DNA of 17,702 nt from the NCBI GenBank assembly GCA_903882335.1, contig CAIRWP010000181.1:1-17702 (forward strand), given 5' to 3'. Below are positions 16,876 through 17,702 of this stretch, one piece after another; the first letter of the stretch is position 1; every line of letters starts with the position of its first letter. The notes under the pieces were generated by a model. The model had not been told where the DNA came from. It worked only from the letters and a program-made list of their open reading frames with translations, and made no database searches. The DNA is from an uncultured Opitutia bacterium (GTDB taxonomy: Bacteria; Verrucomicrobiota; Verrucomicrobiia; Opitutales; UBA953). The position numbers and the translations under genes were made by a program.

Positions 16876-17023
16876 CTCCTCAACCCTTCCACCTTAACCC
16901 TCAACCCAACGCAGGCTGCGCCAGCGCCCCTCTTCAGGACCAAGACTTCCGCAAGGAAATCCCAAGCCTAATGCAGGTCAGCAATGACCAAACGGCCTTC
17001 ACCGGCCACCTGCCTCTTAGAAA
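16876..17023 (+). promoter_or_regulatory. rplC: Structured leader between rpsJ and rplC
   Basis: This 148-base gap is far longer than the others in the operon (27-41 bases). Its last 50 bases contain two competing structures. One is a hairpin GGTCA-GCAA-TGACC (16976-16989) with a GNRA tetraloop. The other is a long-range pairing GCAGGT (16973-16978) / ACCTGC (17008-17013) that uses the same GGT. A third short repeat GGCC (16994-16997) / GGCC (17004-17007) lies between. The arrangement suggests a switchable element controlling rplC and downstream genes, perhaps by a ribosomal protein. In E. coli the S10 operon is regulated by L4, but at a leader upstream of rpsJ. The structures are seen; the regulatory role is inferred. 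Confidence 0.4.
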
Positions 17024-17027
17024 ATGA
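16971..17027 (+). CDS. Possible 18-residue leader peptide overlapping the rplC start
   Basis: ATG at 16971 opens an 18-codon frame (MQVSNDQTAFTGHLPLRK) whose TGA overlaps the rplC ATG as ATGA, the classic arrangement for translational coupling. The rplC frame has its own TAG only two codons before its start, and rplC has no Shine-Dalgarno sequence. A purine patch AAGGA lies about 13 bases before the small ATG, rather far for a ribosome-binding site. The frame is open through the whole rpsJ-rplC gap without another ATG. It covers the competing hairpins, so translating it would disrupt them. It could be chance; I have no conservation evidence. Confidence 0.25.
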   Translation: MQVSNDQTAFTGHLPLRK

Positions 17028-17674
17028 AACACCAGCTACTCGGTAAGAAAATCGGAATGACCCAGGTTTACGACGGGGAGAACAACCTCGTCCCTGTCAC
17101 GGTCGTCCAAGCGGGCCCCTGCCCCGTCACGCAGGTCAAGACCAAGGCCACCGACGGCTACAACGCCGTCCAGATCGCCTTCGCTCCCCAGAAGGAGAGC
17201 CGCCTCTCCGCGGGTGAGGTTGGCCACCTCCGCAAGGCCGGCGTCGCCCCCCACAGCCATCTCCACGAGATCCGCCTCGCCGACGACGCCAAGGGCGACG
17301 TCGCCAAGGTCGGTGACGTCATCACCGTCGAGAAGTTCACCGCCGGCCAGATGGTCGACGTCATCGGTACCGTCAAGGGCCGCGGCTTCCAAGGCGTCGT
17401 GAAGCGCTACAACATGGACGGCCAGCCGGACTCCCACGGTCACATGATGCACCGCCGTATCGGCTCGATCGGCATGCGCCAGACCCCCGGTCACGTCTTC
17501 AAGGGTAAGCGCATGCCTGGCCACATGGGCCAGGTCCAGCGCACCGTCCAGAACCTTCGCGTCGTGCAGGTGCTCGCCGAGAAGAACCTCCTCCTCATCA
17601 AGGGCAGCTTCCCCGGCGCCAACGGCGAGGTCGTCCTCGTCCGCCCGGCCAAGAAGGCCATCGCCGCCAAGTAA
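17024..17674 (+). CDS. rplC: 50S ribosomal protein L3
   Basis: L3 is an early-assembling 50S protein whose central loop reaches the peptidyl transferase centre. At 216 aa the length is normal. The N-terminus MKHQLLGKKIGMTQVYDGEN and the central GTVKGRGFQGVVKRYNMDGQ are diagnostic. The loop block HRRIGSIGMRQTPGHVFKGK followed by RMPGHMGQ has Met-Arg where E. coli has the methylated Gln region (GQNQTPG). The start is exact: an in-frame TAG lies one codon upstream (TAG AAA ATG). No Shine-Dalgarno sequence is present, and the ATG overlaps the stop of a small open frame. Confidence 0.97.
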   Translation: MKHQLLGKKIGMTQVYDGENNLVPVTVVQAGPCPVTQVKTKATDGYNAVQIAFAPQKESRLSAGEVGHLRKAGVAPHSHLHEIRLADDAKGDVAKVGDVITVEKFTAGQMVDVIGTVKGRGFQGVVKRYNMDGQPDSHGHMMHRRIGSIGMRQTPGHVFKGKRMPGHMGQVQRTVQNLRVVQVLAEKNLLLIKGSFPGANGEVVLVRPAKKAIAAK

Positions 17675-17695
17675 CCCCTCCAGCACCTCAGCGTT

Positions 17696-17702
17696 ATGAA
17701 GC
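17696..17702 (+). CDS. rplD: Probable start of 50S ribosomal protein L4 (cut by window edge)
   Basis: An ATG 21 bases after the rplC stop begins Met-Lys before the window ends. The spacing matches the other gaps of this operon, and rplD follows rplC in nearly all bacterial S10 operons. The identification rests on position only, since just two codons are visible. Confidence 0.45.

Noticed and set aside
1..17702. Search for tRNA, CRISPR, insertion sequences, phage or toxin-antitoxin genes
   Set aside because: Gaps are too short and contain no tRNA-like cloverleaf, spaced repeats, transposase motifs or terminal repeats that I could see.

Overview
The window looks like the chromosome of a GC-rich member of the PVC superphylum, most likely a verrucomicrobial (Opitutae-like) bacterium. 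The main evidence is a double-length UvrA with four ATP-binding halves, a form I know from Chlamydiae and relatives. Supporting signs are the style of the S12 protein, the acidic variant of the CtaB first metal motif, and the near absence of Shine-Dalgarno sequences in front of the genes. The taxonomic call is an inference from remembered families, not a search result.

The layout is two divergent blocks. Positions 1-13278 are all on the minus strand, read leftward in the order: secreted TPR-like protein, sufE, ctaA (heme A synthase), ctaB (heme O synthase), 5-formyl-THF cyclo-ligase, uvrA, and two paralogous membrane-anchored proteins of unknown function. The second of these is cut by the left edge. 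Most gaps are short (4-82 bases), so much of this block could be co-transcribed. Three gaps carry strong inverted repeats: ctaA-ctaB, cyclo-ligase-uvrA, and between the two paralogues. Positions 13446-17702 are on the plus strand and form the start of a merged str/S10 ribosomal operon: rpsL, rpsG, fusA, rpsJ, rplC and the first codons of what should be rplD. No tuf lies between fusA and rpsJ. The divergent promoters must lie in 13279-13445. No gene-free stretch exceeds 300 bases.

Functionally the minus block joins unrelated housekeeping jobs: Fe-S cluster sulfur transfer (SufE), heme A production for a cytochrome oxidase (CtaA, CtaB), folate one-carbon metabolism, and nucleotide excision repair (UvrA).

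The points most worth a second look are these. (1) uvrA is interrupted by a +1 frameshift in a run of eight G (6625-6632, C8 in the mRNA), between its first and second ATP-binding halves. (2) The two UvrA halves have diverged asymmetrically. (3) The 148-base rpsJ-rplC gap holds mutually exclusive hairpins and an 18-codon open frame that overlaps the rplC start as ATGA. (4) A nested stem-loop fills the ctaA-ctaB gap. (5) There is a tandem pair of unrecognised membrane-anchored paralogues. I saw no tRNA, rRNA, CRISPR array, insertion sequence or phage gene.
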